Positions 21,252 through 49,490 of a stretch of 64,000 nucleotides of DNA are shown here, in pieces. The notes beneath the pieces were generated by a model, which did not search any database, was not told where the DNA came from, and saw only the letters and a list, made by a program, of their open reading frames with translations. The position numbers were made by a program, and so were the translations under genes. Source of the DNA: Asterias rubens (taxonomy: Eukaryota; Echinodermata; Asteroidea; Forcipulatida; Asteriidae); NCBI RefSeq assembly GCF_902459465.1, contig NC_047078.1, positions 9,262,333 to 9,326,332 on the forward strand, given 5' to 3'. Numbering within the stretch: the first letter of the stretch is position 1; every line of letters starts with the position of its first letter.

Positions 21252-22183
21252 CTTTTTTGTGTACTAAACTGCAATGGCCAATAGGTGGCGTATGCCTACT
21301 TCCGGGTTCTTCTACACATGTGATTGAGTTCCGATTGTGATGAATTATAACCTTGCTGAGTCCATCGATTCGTCACCGAGAAGGCAATATCCTTTTGAGT
21401 TGTCGTTTTTGCTTGCCTATGCCTACATGAAATGGATGGACCCATGTGTTCGATGCTTTTATTGGGAAATTAGGCCTATGTTTTGTTCGCACAGCACTAT
21501 GTTGTCAGTTGCAGATCTGATATTTTATATTTATCTACGCCCCTTCGAAATGTTGTTTATGAATTGTAACATATTCTTTAATAACTGCAGGTACGATGCG
21601 GGCCTTATAAGAATATTAAAACTAATCACGAACAGCATTAAAGTGTTGAATTTGAACGTATATATAGGGCAAGTCAGCACGAACGAACTAGCATTAATCT
21701 TTCACTAATTTCTTTTTCGTTCAAGGCACCATGAAAGCGTTATATGTTTTCACACCCCGAGAGCAATTTAACATTAAATAAAAATTAAATAAAATTTAAA
21801 GTGTATGCCTATCATTAAATTAGTCCAAAGATGGTCAAATCATCCTTTATTATTATTTATTATTATTATTATTATTTGGCAATTCACATAAAATACAAAA
21901 AATTACAAAAATTTATACGAAAAGGAAAAAACATTAATTATATAAAAACATACATCTGGATTTGAAACAGTAACAATATACATCAAGATCTATAAAAGGA
22001 TGGAAGGCAGTCAAAGAAAAAAAAAGAAGTACTACACGACTGAGGACAACAGATAGACATCAAACACTACAGGTTTGCCAGGACTGACAATAGTGCCTGC
22101 ACTGTCACCAAGAGTGTATCAGTCACCAACCAAGAGACAAAAGACAAAACAATTTCACTCAACGAACAGGTTAACAAACAAAC
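21252..22183. other. Intergenic with an unassigned 123-codon open frame
   Basis: A plus-strand open frame at 21337-21708 begins MMNYNLAESIDSSPRR. It has no domain that I recognise, and its later part is AT-driven. An ATT microsatellite lies at about 21848-21876. I would not call a gene here. Confidence 0.3.
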
Positions 22184-22683
22184 NNNNNNNNNNNNNNNNN
22201 NNNNNNNNNNNNNNNNNNNNNNNNNNNNNNNNNNNNNNNNNNNNNNNNNNNNNNNNNNNNNNNNNNNNNNNNNNNNNNNNNNNNNNNNNNNNNNNNNNNN
22301 NNNNNNNNNNNNNNNNNNNNNNNNNNNNNNNNNNNNNNNNNNNNNNNNNNNNNNNNNNNNNNNNNNNNNNNNNNNNNNNNNNNNNNNNNNNNNNNNNNNN
22401 NNNNNNNNNNNNNNNNNNNNNNNNNNNNNNNNNNNNNNNNNNNNNNNNNNNNNNNNNNNNNNNNNNNNNNNNNNNNNNNNNNNNNNNNNNNNNNNNNNNN
22501 NNNNNNNNNNNNNNNNNNNNNNNNNNNNNNNNNNNNNNNNNNNNNNNNNNNNNNNNNNNNNNNNNNNNNNNNNNNNNNNNNNNNNNNNNNNNNNNNNNNN
22601 NNNNNNNNNNNNNNNNNNNNNNNNNNNNNNNNNNNNNNNNNNNNNNNNNNNNNNNNNNNNNNNNNNNNNNNNNNNNNNNNNNN
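22184..22683. other. Assembly gap of 500 N
   Basis: Exactly 500 undetermined bases, the usual placeholder for a gap of unknown size. The right flank begins inside a family A-type element (about 22690-22930), so the break is likely repeat-caused. Confidence 0.98.
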
Positions 22684-23639
22684 CAGTATTCTGATTGGTG
22701 TTTCTCAACATTGCATCAAATATAAATTCTGTGTAAATTAGACCAAATTGGTCTTTAAAGTTGTACGAGGATAATGAAAGAAAAAACATCCTTACTGCAC
22801 AAAGTTGTGTGCTTTCAGATGCCTAAAAAAGGCTTCAAGCCTGAAGTATTTGAATATTTGAGTAAGAAATTGCCTCTTTCTCAAAAACTGGTTCTCACAA
22901 TGTTTTATACTATCAACAGCTCTCATTAGTGTTTTGATATTTAAATATCCAAAGTGTATTTCTCACTAAGTGATGTATATATATTATGTACAGAGGTGAT
23001 ATGGAATTTTTACATTAGTAATTTTAGAATGACTAAACTAAATTGCAAAATGTACATAAAAATGACAACACCAGCATCTGCATGCAAAAGTGTAAGATTT
23101 GTATATTTTCTTTACCATAGATCAGTGGACCCTTTGTGCCTGTCTTCCTTTGACCTGTGGGCTTTGATGACATCACGAGTCACATCATTTGCATGATTTC
23201 GTATTTTGTATGTATTAACAGTTTTGGGAAAAGATTGCCAACATGTGCATTATTTTGTAACGTCATCTCTGATTATTGTTCCTTATTATTGCACTAAACT
23301 CAAATAGCGCTAACTGCATACATGTAGGTCTATTAATTAAAAAAAAACTTGAACGTATTTGTTCATAGACAACATGTTATTTGTTTACAGTTTATAAATA
23401 GAAATGAAACAAAGATAAAGATGAGTATTATTGAACCTCAATCTCAATGTTATAATTTCTTTATTGGCAGATCATTTCAGTTGATTATTTTTGCTTATTC
23501 TTTTTCACTGCATGCACAACTGACATTTTAAAAGTGTAGAACTATGGACTTCTGGTTTTAATCGCTTAAAACTTTTGAGAAGGCTGAATTCTGCTGAATT
23601 TTGGATATGCTGTGTCTCGAGAATTCATAAGCTGGTAAG

Positions 23640-24055
23640 TCTGCCAAGTCACTCAGTAGAAAGAGAGAAAATGGTCAGGCCTGATACTTGGTGCCCTTGA
23701 ACTGCATCTAGGAGGAAATGCCTGGTGCCTTTGAAATGCTCTAGGAGAAACATGCCTTGGTGCCCTTGATAATGGCTCTAGTGGAGCAAAATGCCTTGGT
23801 GCCCTTGAAACGCCTCTAGTGAGAAAATGCCTTGGTGCCCTTGAAATGCTCTGAGGAGAAATGCATGGTGGCCCTTTGAATGCTGTAGGAGAAACTGCTC
23901 TTGGGCCCTTGGAAATGCTCTAGGAGAAATGCATTGGTGCCCTTGAAAATGCTTCTAGGAGAAAATGCCTTGGTGCCCTTGAAATGCTCTAGGAGAAAAT
24001 TGCCTTGGTGCCCTTGAAATGCTCTAGAGAAAATGCCTTGGTGCCCTTGGCCTTT
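23640..24055 (+). repeat. About 35-bp minisatellite
   Basis: Roughly ten diverged copies of a unit reading CCTTGGTGCCCTTGAAATG and then CTCTAGGAGAAAATG. The same words occur singly near 26560, 28180, 29390, 40050 and 60860, where they belong to a dispersed element. The array is therefore an expansion of part of that element. Confidence 0.85.
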
Positions 24056-24860
24056 CAGAGACGAAGCACACATGTACAAGCCTGAATGGTAACCAGTGAA
24101 AATGCATTGTAAATTACATTAATATGGTTCCAGGTAGACTTGATGACAACTGTCATTAGTCCAGTGTTGTATTTGGCTACCAGTGCTGCCTATTACAAGC
24201 ACACATCCAATGTTCATGCAACAGTCACCGTACTAATATACATTCATGCAACGGCCGTAGGTAGCAGTAATTGCGACTGACTCACACATATTGGGATCAA
24301 GGATGTGTGTACCCTCCCAGCAACTACAGTGGGAATGATACACAGAGCGGCGGGCGGGCGAAAAAGACCGCACGACAATTACCGAGTAGGATTTGAAACA
24401 GTAGGGTTTGCAGTAACACCATGTAATGATCACTAAATGAGTTGGGGTGGTTCTGAAAACAACTGTTGGTTTCAACTCGACGTTTCAGCATAGGCCTACT
24501 GATCGAATCATTACATGGTGTTACCGCAAACCTTACTATAACATATTTCAGCCCCTTTGAGCAATTTTTGGGATATATGGCGCTTTGTAAATGCTGTTAT
24601 TATACATGTATTATTATTATAACAATTACCGACTTGATTTCAAGACTAGGTTCCCAGCATAAGTTTTACTTAAAAGATAAATTTGGCAGGACATCCATTG
24701 GGCATGGGGACCTTTCCCAGGGTACTTACATCACTCTGTACAGATTTGTCAATATAATCGGTAGTTTGTCGCCCTGAACACTTATCGTAGAAACGTAGGG
24801 GGTTAACCCTGGTGTTCTAGGTCACATACAATGTAGCAGCACCCTTGTTTACAGATTTAC
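24056..24860. other. Intergenic, no gene recognised
   Basis: Short open frames only. A GTAATGATCACTAAATGAGT-like word near 24420 and its inverse near 24510 (CATTACATGGTGTTACCGC) suggest small inverted-repeat copies. Similar words occur near 38130 and 39500. Confidence 0.35.
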
Positions 24861-24960
24861 TGAACTCAAGCTCTGGTGTTTCTGATCAGCAGAGTTTGGG
24901 TTCGAGTCATTGGCAGGGCACGTCCGCCTTCAGCAAATGCTTTACATAATTGCCTTGTCC
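24861..24960 (+). repeat. tRNA-like SINE fragment
   Basis: Contains CTCTGGTGTTTCTGATCAGC and then GGGTTCGAGTC, which fits a pol III box B (GGTTCGANTC). The same stretch occurs in the opposite orientation near 28660, 41180, 45790 and 57540, so this is a dispersed tRNA-derived SINE rather than a tRNA gene. Confidence 0.6.
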
Positions 24961-26640
24961 TGCGGATGGGGCTTTTTAGTTGAAAACATCCACAAAATGT
25001 GATTAGATTAAAAGTCAAGACACTAGACAAAATAGGGGAGACATCAATAAGACAATCTACTTCACTCATACTTGCCTGTAGAGCACAATACTATTTTTGC
25101 ATATTTCCCTATACCGGCAGGTAATATCGCTAAGAATTAAATAGCGCCCTCTATTGGCCGCCCCATAGTGCCCCGCAGGGTACCTCGTAGACCCCGCCCC
25201 CACACTTCTGTGGGGGGGAATGTTGGAGTATGGTGGACACAGCACTACGACACAGGTTTGGATAAATTTGTCTGTAGACACTTGAACCAAACAGTGCAAT
25301 ACTATAGCGTCATCCTTACCACAAAAAGGCTGGCTAATTGGGCAGGGGCCCATTCCTTGCGCCACTGTTGACAGTGGAAAGATAGGAGCTCTGATTAGAT
25401 AGGTCTTCAGCAGTTTCTTGAACATGATCATTGCGGGTTGGAGCGACAAAAATAGTTGAAACTTACATATTGGAGGGCGATATATAAAGTATAGAGATTA
25501 GCGAATTAGAGAAGGGTTTCTATTAATTTAAACGAAAAATAGAACTCTGATCATATCCAACAGTTTCAATTCCATGTATATAGACTTTAATCAAGTTGTG
25601 ATCCACCAAAATATTTTACAAAACTCTTGGTTACTTGATGGAAACATACAAAATTAAACTTCTTTTTTATTTGAAATGGGTGCATAGCTATCTTTATTGT
25701 TGTGCAAAAATAGAACACCACTACAAACAATGGTTTTCAGTGAGGTAGGTCCTATTTCATAATTAAAAAAAAAAAATCAAATATTCATTGTTGTTTTTTT
25801 GATTTACAATTTTAATTACATTTTACAGTTTGCAATAAACATATCTTTAAATGACATGTGAAATAAATTAGCATCGGGGATAAAAAACATTGGTGTATAG
25901 GTAAAAAAAAAATAATAATAATAATATTCTTTATCCCCGATGCAAATTTAACATCCTCGTATATTATTAAATAACTCTTAAGGCATCCTTGGTTTCAATA
26001 CAAAATATTCATCATAACAACCTAACTTTACAATGAATTAGAAATGGCAATGGAATGTGATCAATCTTTCTTTTAAAATAATTTTGAATACTTTGGTCAG
26101 GAGGGTGACAAATCCTCCTGTCAGGCACATTGAGAGTGGTTAATGCTGTCGTCATAGTACAAAATATTACACAATCTTGTCAACAGATGTAAAAAGAAGA
26201 AGACATAGTGAAGTTTTTCCGAAATCAAGTCATTCAGTAATCATAGATAATTATTAAAACTAATCCAGTGACCAAATCCTTCAAAATCCAACTACATGTT
26301 TTGTTTGATTCTGTCAGGATGAATTCAATGCGTAGAAAGAGCAGTTAGGGTAGTGGGTAAGAAGTACAATTGCATTTTATAATGTAGTCCGTCAATGCTA
26401 CGAGGCTGTTTGGGTTTCGTACAGCCCTAAAAATGCACACACAGATTTTCATGATGACGAGTTTGCATCCAAACTTAATATAACCTAATATACACATGTA
26501 CATGAAAGAACAAACCTGCAGGCCTGGAATGACACACAGGCCACCGAGGGCCAAGGCAGGGGCCTCCATTGCCCCTGGCCTTGACCTTGGTGCCCCTTCA
26601 AAAATTTACAATAGAAGTGCCCTTTGCATAATGAAAATGG
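24961..26640. other. Intergenic, no gene recognised
   Basis: Contains a small inverted repeat around 25873-25945 (GCATCGGGGATAAA and its complement) and an AAT microsatellite. A fragment of the GGTGCCCTT-type dispersed repeat lies at about 26520-26640. No supported exon. Confidence 0.4.
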
Positions 26641-26650
26641 CCTTGTCTTT

Positions 26651-26979
26651 TTAACAAGGAACACGTTGCCTTGGATCTAGTTGGTCTTTGAAAAGCATTT
26701 GAAACCGTTTGTTATAAGAAATCGTTATAAAATACAATGTTGTAAAAGTAGAATTTGATCCACACAATAATGCCTTGAAATTTCATGGTTTTCCTTTTAC
26801 CTCGACCGTGTTAGTTTGCAAAATAAAAGGAAAACCACACAATTTCGGGGAAAATTTGTGTGGATAATTGTATTCTACTTCTAAAACATCTTTCTAACCA
26901 TATGCATTTTATAACAAACGGTTACAAATGCTTTTGTTTAAGACGAACTCGTCCGATCCAAGGCAACGTGTCCCTTTAA
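26651..26979. mobile_element. TTAA foldback MITE, family H
   Basis: TTAA at both sides. The left end contains AAGGAACACGTTGCCTTGG and the right end is its complement. The arms extend inward for most of the element (GTTTGTTATAA against TTATAACAAACGG). A second copy lies at 43825-44216. Confidence 0.85.
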
Positions 26980-27090
26980 TGATGAAACTACATGCCTAAT
27001 CCTGCGAAATTTTTGCTCAAATTAAGGCTAATTAAGTATCGTGTCAAGATACATGTACACAAAACGAATAGAAAGAAAGAGTAACACATT

Positions 27091-28845
27091 CTACCTTAGT
27101 AATACACACAACATAGTGAGTGCACTGAGGAACAACCATGAAAACGGCTTGAGGAAGGCTACACCATTACAGCCAGAGCCCTCACAGAAGCAGATTACTC
27201 CATTGACCGTAGCACCATCTGAGCTAGGTACTAGATAAGGCAGCCAGGGATTAGCCTCTTCTCCAACATAACATTTGTTTTCTGGTATAGAGGACTCCTT
27301 GAATAGTCCACATCCCCTGGAGACACCATCCACTAGTACACTTGATCCTAGATGGGAAAGTATAAAAAGATACCAAGTGGTAAAATACAAATTAGAATGA
27401 AAAGAGAGGCAACAAGTTGAGATTTAATTTGGAAAAATTAAAAACAGAATGAAAAAGTAGGCCTGTAATTACGAGGAAGCCATAACGACATGGCATTTGT
27501 TGCCCTGGTCTTGGCCTTTCCTGTCCAAAAGTTTACATGTAAACGCGCGTAAAAAAGTATTTTGACGCGATTCCATTTCAAGTGAATCGCGTTTATAGAT
27601 GGTCATCCTAAGCTGCTGCCACCTACTTGTCACAAAGATAAAATTCCGGGCCTGATTAACAAAAGATAAAAACTATACCTGCTGCCACCTAGTGTCACAA
27701 AATCTACAGTATGTACTACTACTAACCAGCTGATTTTTTGTGTTTAGCCTCGCCACCAAATTTAGTACAGCGGGTCGTGAATCCAGAGGGAGGAACTGCA
27801 CATCCTTGTAAGAGCTCGCTGGTGTGGTTCTTAAGGTAAGATGCTTCACATTCTAATGATGATTGTCCAATGTGACGAGAAAGATCAGCACATGTGTGGC
27901 ACTCCAGAGCAGAAACTAGGACATTGAAATAACAATTATTAATTTAAAGACACTGAATACTGTTGGTACATGTAATTGTCAAAGACCAGTCTTTTCTCAC
28001 TTGGTGTGTTTCAACATACGCATAAAATAACAAACCTGTGTTAATTTGAGCTAAATTGGTCGTCGAAGTTGCGAAATAAAAATAGTGCTTGGTATCCTAG
28101 ACTTTGGTTTTCCAATCCACTGTCACCAGGGCAGGGGGAAATTGCCACCTACATGCCTGTATGCTTTGTTTTTTGAAAGGGCAAGGGCACCAAGGCATTT
28201 TCTCCTTGTATTGGTAAAGGCCACCCTATGATCATTTCAAGGGCACTTAGGCAGTGGCCAGCAGCCAATTTCACGAAACGCTAGGATTAATCATAACTTA
28301 AGTTAGGGCGTAACTTTGGATGGGTTCAAAGCGTCATACGTATTTGAATACGAAACTGAACCCTTCCTAAGTCCTAAGATTAATCCTAATTTAGGAAGAG
28401 TTTGGTGAAAATCGACGGAAGGGGGCATTGAGGCAATTGCCTTCGTTTCCCGGGAGCATCTTACCACCTACTCCAAGGTCATGTTGCCCCCTGCTCAAGG
28501 GGGGGGGGGGGGGGGGTGCTGAAACAAACCCCTTCAAAGTCTGTGTTAATGTAGGCATGGGTACCATTCACTAGTAGGAGCCTGGCTTGCAGAGCAGAAT
28601 GCACTACTTCCCAACTTTTATGAACAATTATGGTTGGTGCCTTGCTCAAGGGCTCAAGTGTCATGACGGATTTGAACCCGCACTCTGCTGCTGACACCAG
28701 AGCTTGGGTTCGGTGAACGAGACCACTCGGACGACACGACATTCAAAACTTAAAATAGAACATACTCTTTAGTAGATTTTGATTTGTCCATACCTTGTGA
28801 AGAAAGAAGAATACTGGTGGATAGCATCATTAGAAGTGACATCAT
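27091..28845 (-). CDS. Ly6/uPAR three-finger, probably GPI-anchored protein
   Basis: Three coding exons on the minus strand: 28845-28794, 27915-27727 and 27347-27091. Both introns are GT-AG in phase 1. The sum is 498 nt, giving 165 aa. Exon 1 encodes a hydrophobic signal peptide (starting MMSLLMML), with cleavage likely just before LECHTC. The mature part has ten cysteines. It opens with the LxCxxC start of the Ly6/uPAR fold and closes with CFCEGSGCNG, matching the family's terminal CxCxxxxCN box. A C-terminal hydrophobic segment (FSWLFLSALTMLCVLL) ends the protein, as in a GPI-attachment signal. There is one NHTS glycosylation sequon. Such proteins sit on the outer membrane face as ligands or modulators, and this one's partner is unknown. 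The start codon lies 2.5 kb from that of the divergent receptor kinase. Confidence 0.88.
27600..27715. repeat. Family G end fragments in Ly6 intron 2
   Basis: Two direct, not inverted, copies of TGCTGCCACCTA (about 27612 and 27681) lie between Ly6 exons 3 and 2. These are pieces of the family G foldback. Confidence 0.5.
27944..28422. mobile_element. Family A fragment, GGCACC-type repeat and family D foldback
   Basis: 27944-28090 is the left third of a family A MITE, starting at a TTAA. 28140-28260 belongs to the GGTGCCCTT-type dispersed repeat. 28265-28422 is a family D foldback, with ends CAATTTCACGAAACGCTAGG and the complement. All lie in Ly6 intron 1. Confidence 0.65.
28497..28519 (+). 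repeat. Poly-G run
   Basis: About 19 G in a row in Ly6 intron 1. It is a place where sequencing length errors are likely. Confidence 0.8.
28600..28742 (-). repeat. tRNA-like SINE fragment
   Basis: Read on the minus strand it carries CACCAGAGCTTGGG-type and GGGTTCAAATCC-type words. The second fits box B. Same family as 24861, 41110 and 57290. Confidence 0.6.
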
Positions 28846-28928
28846 TTTTGTAGTGAAAGACCTGGCAAAGATGATACAATTGATAAATTTATGGACGTAC
28901 ATTATTATGAATGAATTTGTAATACTAT

Positions 28929-29113
28929 ACTATAGACCTTATGCATTGACGTCATCCAGCGGCCATCTTTTTAATAGTGGAAAAACGGTGACAAAACAAT
29001 CGAAACGCACAGGTTTGTACGCGCGGCGCACAGGATTGGCCAATGAAAAACCGCCTTTTGACCTCTAGGTGAGGGCGCCCTACTGAAATGACGTCATGTG
29101 CATAAGGTCTTTT
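28929..29113. mobile_element. Short inverted-repeat element upstream of Ly6
   Basis: Ends ATAGACCTTATGCATTGACG and the near-complement ATGACGTCATGTGCATAAGG with CTT following. Length about 185 bp, non-coding. It starts 84 bp upstream of the Ly6 start codon, so it is in the promoter or 5' UTR region. Confidence 0.65.
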
Positions 29114-29329
29114 ACTATACTTTACTTTATTTTCCACATAATCATGACAATTCATAGATTAGAAATAACAGAAGAGATGTTTTCATTACTAATAGTTTTA
29201 ACCGTAGCAGATTTAAGTTTGACAAAGTTCTCAATGTGCCCTCTTTCTCTCTCTCTCTCTCTCAGGCAATTTTGTCATAAATGACAACCAGACTTTTTTG
29301 CGGTTAAGCAATCAATCAATGTATAACTA

Positions 29330-29510
29330 TAATTCAGGCTTGATACTTCAGGGGGAGGCAACAAAGGCGATTGCCTCCATGCCCCCAAGTCAATGCGTTT
29401 GTGCCTTTGAAATGCTCCAGTAGAAATTTACAATTGAAGTTCAAGTCACTCATATTATAATAAGAAAATACCTGGGCGCCCTTGGCCTCTAAAAACGAAG
29501 CACAAAGATT
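29330..29510. repeat. Dispersed GCCTTGG/GGTGCC-type element copy
   Basis: Contains GCTTGATACTTCAG, GCCTTTGAAATGCTC and GCCCTTGGCCTCT, shared with copies near 23680-24060 and 26520. Non-coding. Confidence 0.5.
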
Positions 29511-29623
29511 ACACTTTTTACGGGCCAAATTTGTCTTGGTAATTTTAGTTCGTTGTGAAATCGAGCACAAACAAACTCACATAAACAAAGGAAAGGCACA
29601 GTGACGTGTGCCTCAGCTCAGGG

Positions 29624-29936
29624 CCCAGTTTCATAGAGCTGCTTAAGCACAAAATTTTGCTTAAGCAAAAAAATCCTTGCTTAGTAAAATCAGATTACCG
29701 GCCAAGACTCAACTCAATTGTTATGCTAAGTAAACAACAGCTAAATACCAGTCACAAGCAATTTATATGGCATTAAATGTTTGACAGTAACATGTGAAAA
29801 ATAAGCGATCTATTTTCGTGCTTAAGCAAACTCTATGAAATTGGCCCCAGGTCAAGTCAGTCCGAGACATAGTTGCGATAATCGTAACCCTCCTCCCGGC
29901 GGCGGAGAGGATGGTTACGATTTTCGCAACTATCTG
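29624..29936. repeat. Family E foldback followed by a hairpin
   Basis: 29624-29848 is a family E foldback, with ends CCCAGTTTCATAGAGCTGCT and the complement at GAAATTGGCCCC. 29868-29936 is a separate inverted repeat, AGTTGCGATAATCGTAACC against GGTTACGATTTTCGCAACT, with a GC-rich loop. Confidence 0.7.
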
Positions 29937-31338
29937 AGACCAAGACCATCTGAGCTAGAGTAGCACTGTCTGTTTAGTATTGAGTGACATTGTTATTGAA
30001 TGAAAGATTGAATGAAAGTTGTTCTATTAGTTACTAAGTCTATGAATGATTGTAGTTGTACGGCCTGTCTACTTTGTTTAGCTACATCTATTTCGGGAAA
30101 AACTTTTAAACTACCGGCCTACACAATGTTATTAATTTGTTATGTCTGTCGTCTACTATGTAGTTCGGGAGTCTAACATAACACGTCACTTACTGTAACA
30201 ATGATTTCTGATCTTCCAAATCATACTTACCTAGAAACTAATCCCGCTAAAAACTGGAACATCTTTTGTGATCAGAATGATGAGCTTCCGCGCACGCTTG
30301 TAATGTTGTCGCGTTTTGTTTGTTGATCCTGGGCTGTACCAACCAGCAGAGGGCGCTACGTATCGATTTCTGAACTAACTACTGTGTCCCCCTATACATT
30401 GATTTTCATTTTAACGTATGTTATGCGCTTTTGATCATTTTTGTATGTCAGGCGCAATGTCCGAAAAATTGTGTCAGTTTATATATAAATATATTTGTTT
30501 TATTGTCTGCGATGCATAATGCACAAAGCAATTTTGTGCATTCATTGTGATTTATTTGTATCCATATTTTTGGTTTCACCCATAACCGACTTGGGTTAGC
30601 ACATAAAAAAAAAATGTAAAAAATAGTTAATGGCCTGACGTTTCGACCCTAGCAGAGTCTTTCTCGAAGGCTAAATGACAACACAACACAACACAACAAA
30701 CATGAACAGGTAACTAATATAATGTACTCAGTACTTTCTCGAGCTCTGTGAAAAAAATGATTGGCATATTTAATACTCGGGATGGGACTCGAACCCACGA
30801 CCTTTTTAATTCTAAAGCAGTGTCTAACAAACTGATTCTTTTTTTTTATGACCGACCTTACATTGTGCTGCATTCATTCATGACTTCAAACTGGGAATAT
30901 AATATGGTTTCCTCTAATTGATCTCCGTTATAATCCCTATCATGGGAACTACAGGGCTGGCTTATACCAATATTGCGTCACTGAACACACCTAGAAAAAT
31001 ATGAATTATTCATAAGGGTAAAGAAAACTTATTCTCTACGTCTGTTGTCCAGCCAGAGGGATCGGTTTATTCAGGCGTAACCGTCTCCACTGGCTTTTGT
31101 CTGCATGCACTTTTTCATAGTGGTACCTATTGGGGCCGGTTGTAAGTGCACCCATTATTATGTTCATTCTACGTGGAATGCTGGTTTAACCGTTGTTTAA
31201 CATGTCATTCTTCATTCTGATATAGCAGCTGTATAATTTATCGTATGAAGAGGATCGGGAAAGAGGAATATTACTTTTTGAAAATAATCGTGTATTGATG
31301 CACAGCGGAAGCGGTTGCAAGGTGGTTCAACATTCGCG
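29937..31338. promoter_or_regulatory. Interval between the divergent Ly6 and RTK genes
   Basis: Together with 28846-29936 this is the roughly 2.5-kb interval separating the two start codons. I see no clear TATA box or initiator. A tRNA-like or box-B-like word lies near 30785 (GGACTCGAACCCACGACC). The last 300 bases before 31339 probably include the RTK 5' UTR. Any shared regulation is inference from orientation only. Confidence 0.3.
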
Positions 31339-47326
<15,988 letters not shown>

Positions 47327-48010
47327 ATTCAACTTTATGTTTACAGTCTGTATAAAGCATATACCCAACATCTAGGGGACGAGAGTGGACTTGGTTATTA
47401 CATAAAATAATTGTTAGCGTAAACACTAAGTTGGCAACGACAATGGACAGCTGTTGATAGTATACAACATTGTGAGAAACGGCACCCTCTGAAGTAAAAT
47501 ATTTGTATCTGAAAACGGCTTCAAGCCTGAAGCGTTTTATTCTGGAATCTCAACGCACATTAGTGCAACGTCAAGGGCGTTTTAATTTGTCTTTTGTTTT
47601 TCTCTTGTAGTTTCCATGACAACCAATTGAGTCAACATTTTTACGGATTTGTTATTTTAGCGATATGTTGGTTTTCAACATACTGGGGAGATTACTGGTC
47701 TTTGACAATAGCAAAAGGTGTCAAGTGCATATAATTATAAAAGTAATCTTTTACATCAAATAATTTTAAATTGAATTTTAAAGTGCTGAAATATGTATTT
47801 AAAATATAATTTCTGGTTTTAAAAGAAAATTTAAGTTTCCTATTTTTACAAGATGTTCAGTTAGTTGTTGTCACTAGTTAAAGTGGAACTGTCCCATTTT
47901 TTAGTTTTTAGTGTAGCGTCGTGAATATCAATTAGCACAGCTCATGATGTTTTGTACATAATTATTTTTGATATTATCTCATTGTATTAAATGTAAAACA
48001 ATTGTATGGG
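47327..48010 (+). other. RTK 3' UTR region with a family A-subtype MITE
   Basis: AATAAA overlaps the stop codon (47322-47327) and other AATAAA-like words follow (ATAAAG, ATTAAA), so the poly-A site cannot be fixed. About 47395-47735 is a diverged MITE of the 4354 subtype. Confidence 0.5.
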
Positions 48011-48055
48011 ATCGTGTTTACTTTCTAGATTAATCTTTAACAAGACTTCCAGTGA

Positions 48056-48340
48056 GGCTAGGTGGCGGCAGACTAGACGAACTGCCATTTCTCTTAGGCC
48101 CTTTCTTTGAATCCATGGCTTCGGCTTTGGATTCGGCTTCAGTCTCCGTCCTCTCGTCTGAAGCACTGAGCGCGTACACGCAAGGCATTGTCAAAACAAC
48201 TGCGGGGCAAAGCTATATAGACTGAGCTGAAACTGGAGCCGAAGCCGTAGTTTTGGACAAGGGGCCTTAGAATGGCGCGCGTGCTCTGAGCGACGTAGCT
48301 CAAAGGTTCTGGTCTGTCTGCTGCCACCTACCGTTTCGTT
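48056..48340. mobile_element. Family G ends around a CGGCTT inverted repeat
   Basis: Outer ends GCTAGGTGGCGGCAGACTAG and TCTGCTGCCACCTACCG. The interior (48110-48260) is the same inverted-repeat element as at 2840-3040. Confidence 0.65.
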
Positions 48341-48941
48341 CTGAAGCCTCAAATAATTTCTGTGATCTTTTTAAATACTATGCACATATAGAAGCATATA
48401 AAATAAAATATCAATTGTATACAGGAATACATTTGCGAACTTCTTTCGGAGTCAATTGTTAATTGTAAGGTCTTCTGTTATACAGATTTTGAGAAAATAG
48501 AGTTAGCTGCAGACTCAAAGGACCTATAGTGAGAAATGCTCCCATAGCAAATGACCTGACACTTCGACCCTGCATCCATGCAGTGAATATCTTTCTCGAA
48601 GACTGAAATGACAACACAACAAACATGAGCAAGGTAACTATAAAGTGTAACATTTAAGCAGTGAAGTGGAAATACATGATCATTCATTTAGCTTCGATGA
48701 TTTTTTCACCCCCAAAGCGGGCAAAAATCACGAGTGACATTGCAAGCAGGAGTATGCCAATAACTGTTGTGCAAATTAGGGTTGTTTTTTTTTTTTTTAC
48801 TTTTTTTTATCACTTTTAATAACCACTAAAGATCATACCAGAATCGTCCACAATATGCCGGTTTACGGCACAGCTCCTGAGTGAGTCACTATAAATGTCA
48901 AAATGTCATGACGTCACATTAACACACCAATTGAGGTGGGG
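48341..48941. other. Intergenic, no gene recognised
   Basis: Contains a CTTTCTCGAAG-type word near 48590, shared with 30660 and 43435 (a dispersed repeat), and poly-T runs near 48790. Confidence 0.4.
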
Positions 48942-49100
48942 ATAGATGGATTGCACAAGGCGTCATCATCGACCGCCATATTTGATGATAAACAATGGAA
49001 AGTTAGTGCACGTGTGTACTCGCTGTTCACAAACCTCAACCTTTCATGCGTACACATTTTTATCCAAAGATGTGGCCAATGACGTCATGTGCAATCCATC
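48942..49100. mobile_element. Short inverted-repeat element
   Basis: Ends ATAGATGGATTGCACAAGGC and the near-complement TGTGCAATCCATCTAT. About 160 bp. It abuts the family A copy that starts at 49103. Confidence 0.7.
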
Positions 49101-49102
49101 TA

Positions 49103-49490
49103 TTAAATACACTGGACACTATTGGTTATATTACAATTATTGTCAAAGACCAGTCTCCTCACTTGGTGTATCTCAACATAATGTATGCATAAAATTGCAA
49201 ACTTGAGGAAATCTGAGCTCAATTGGTCGTCGAAGTTGCGAGATAACTTTGAAAGAAAAACACGCTTGTCACACAAAGTTGTGTGCTTTCAGATGCTTGA
49301 TTTCTCAAAAACTACACCACTTCAGAGGGAGCTGTTTATCACAAGGTTTTATATTATCAACCTCTTCCTACTACTAGTTACAAATTAAGGTTTTATGCCA
49401 ATAATTATTTTGAGTAATTACCAATAGTGTCCACTGCCTTTAACAACTATTTTGGGGGTAATTACCAATAGTGTGTAGTGCCTTTAAAAC
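49103..49490. mobile_element. Family A MITE plus an extra right end
   Basis: 49103-49442 is a complete copy (TTAA both sides). 49443-49488 repeats a single right end (TAATTACCAATAGTGT, then GCCTTTAA), the scar of a second, mostly deleted element. Confidence 0.75.

Noticed and set aside
20828..21274. 148-codon Thr/Asn/Ser/Asp-rich frame
   Set aside because: It is the translation of the minisatellite and has no start context or conserved part.
22067..22789. Frames of more than 200 codons spanning the N stretch
   Set aside because: They exist only because undetermined bases cannot encode a stop.
23640..24055. Possible CRISPR-like array
   Set aside because: The units are contiguous and diverged, with no unique spacers, and the genome is animal. 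It is a minisatellite.
28600..28742. Possible tRNA gene on the minus strand
   Set aside because: Only a box-B-like word is present. The same sequence recurs at several sites and no cloverleaf can be drawn.
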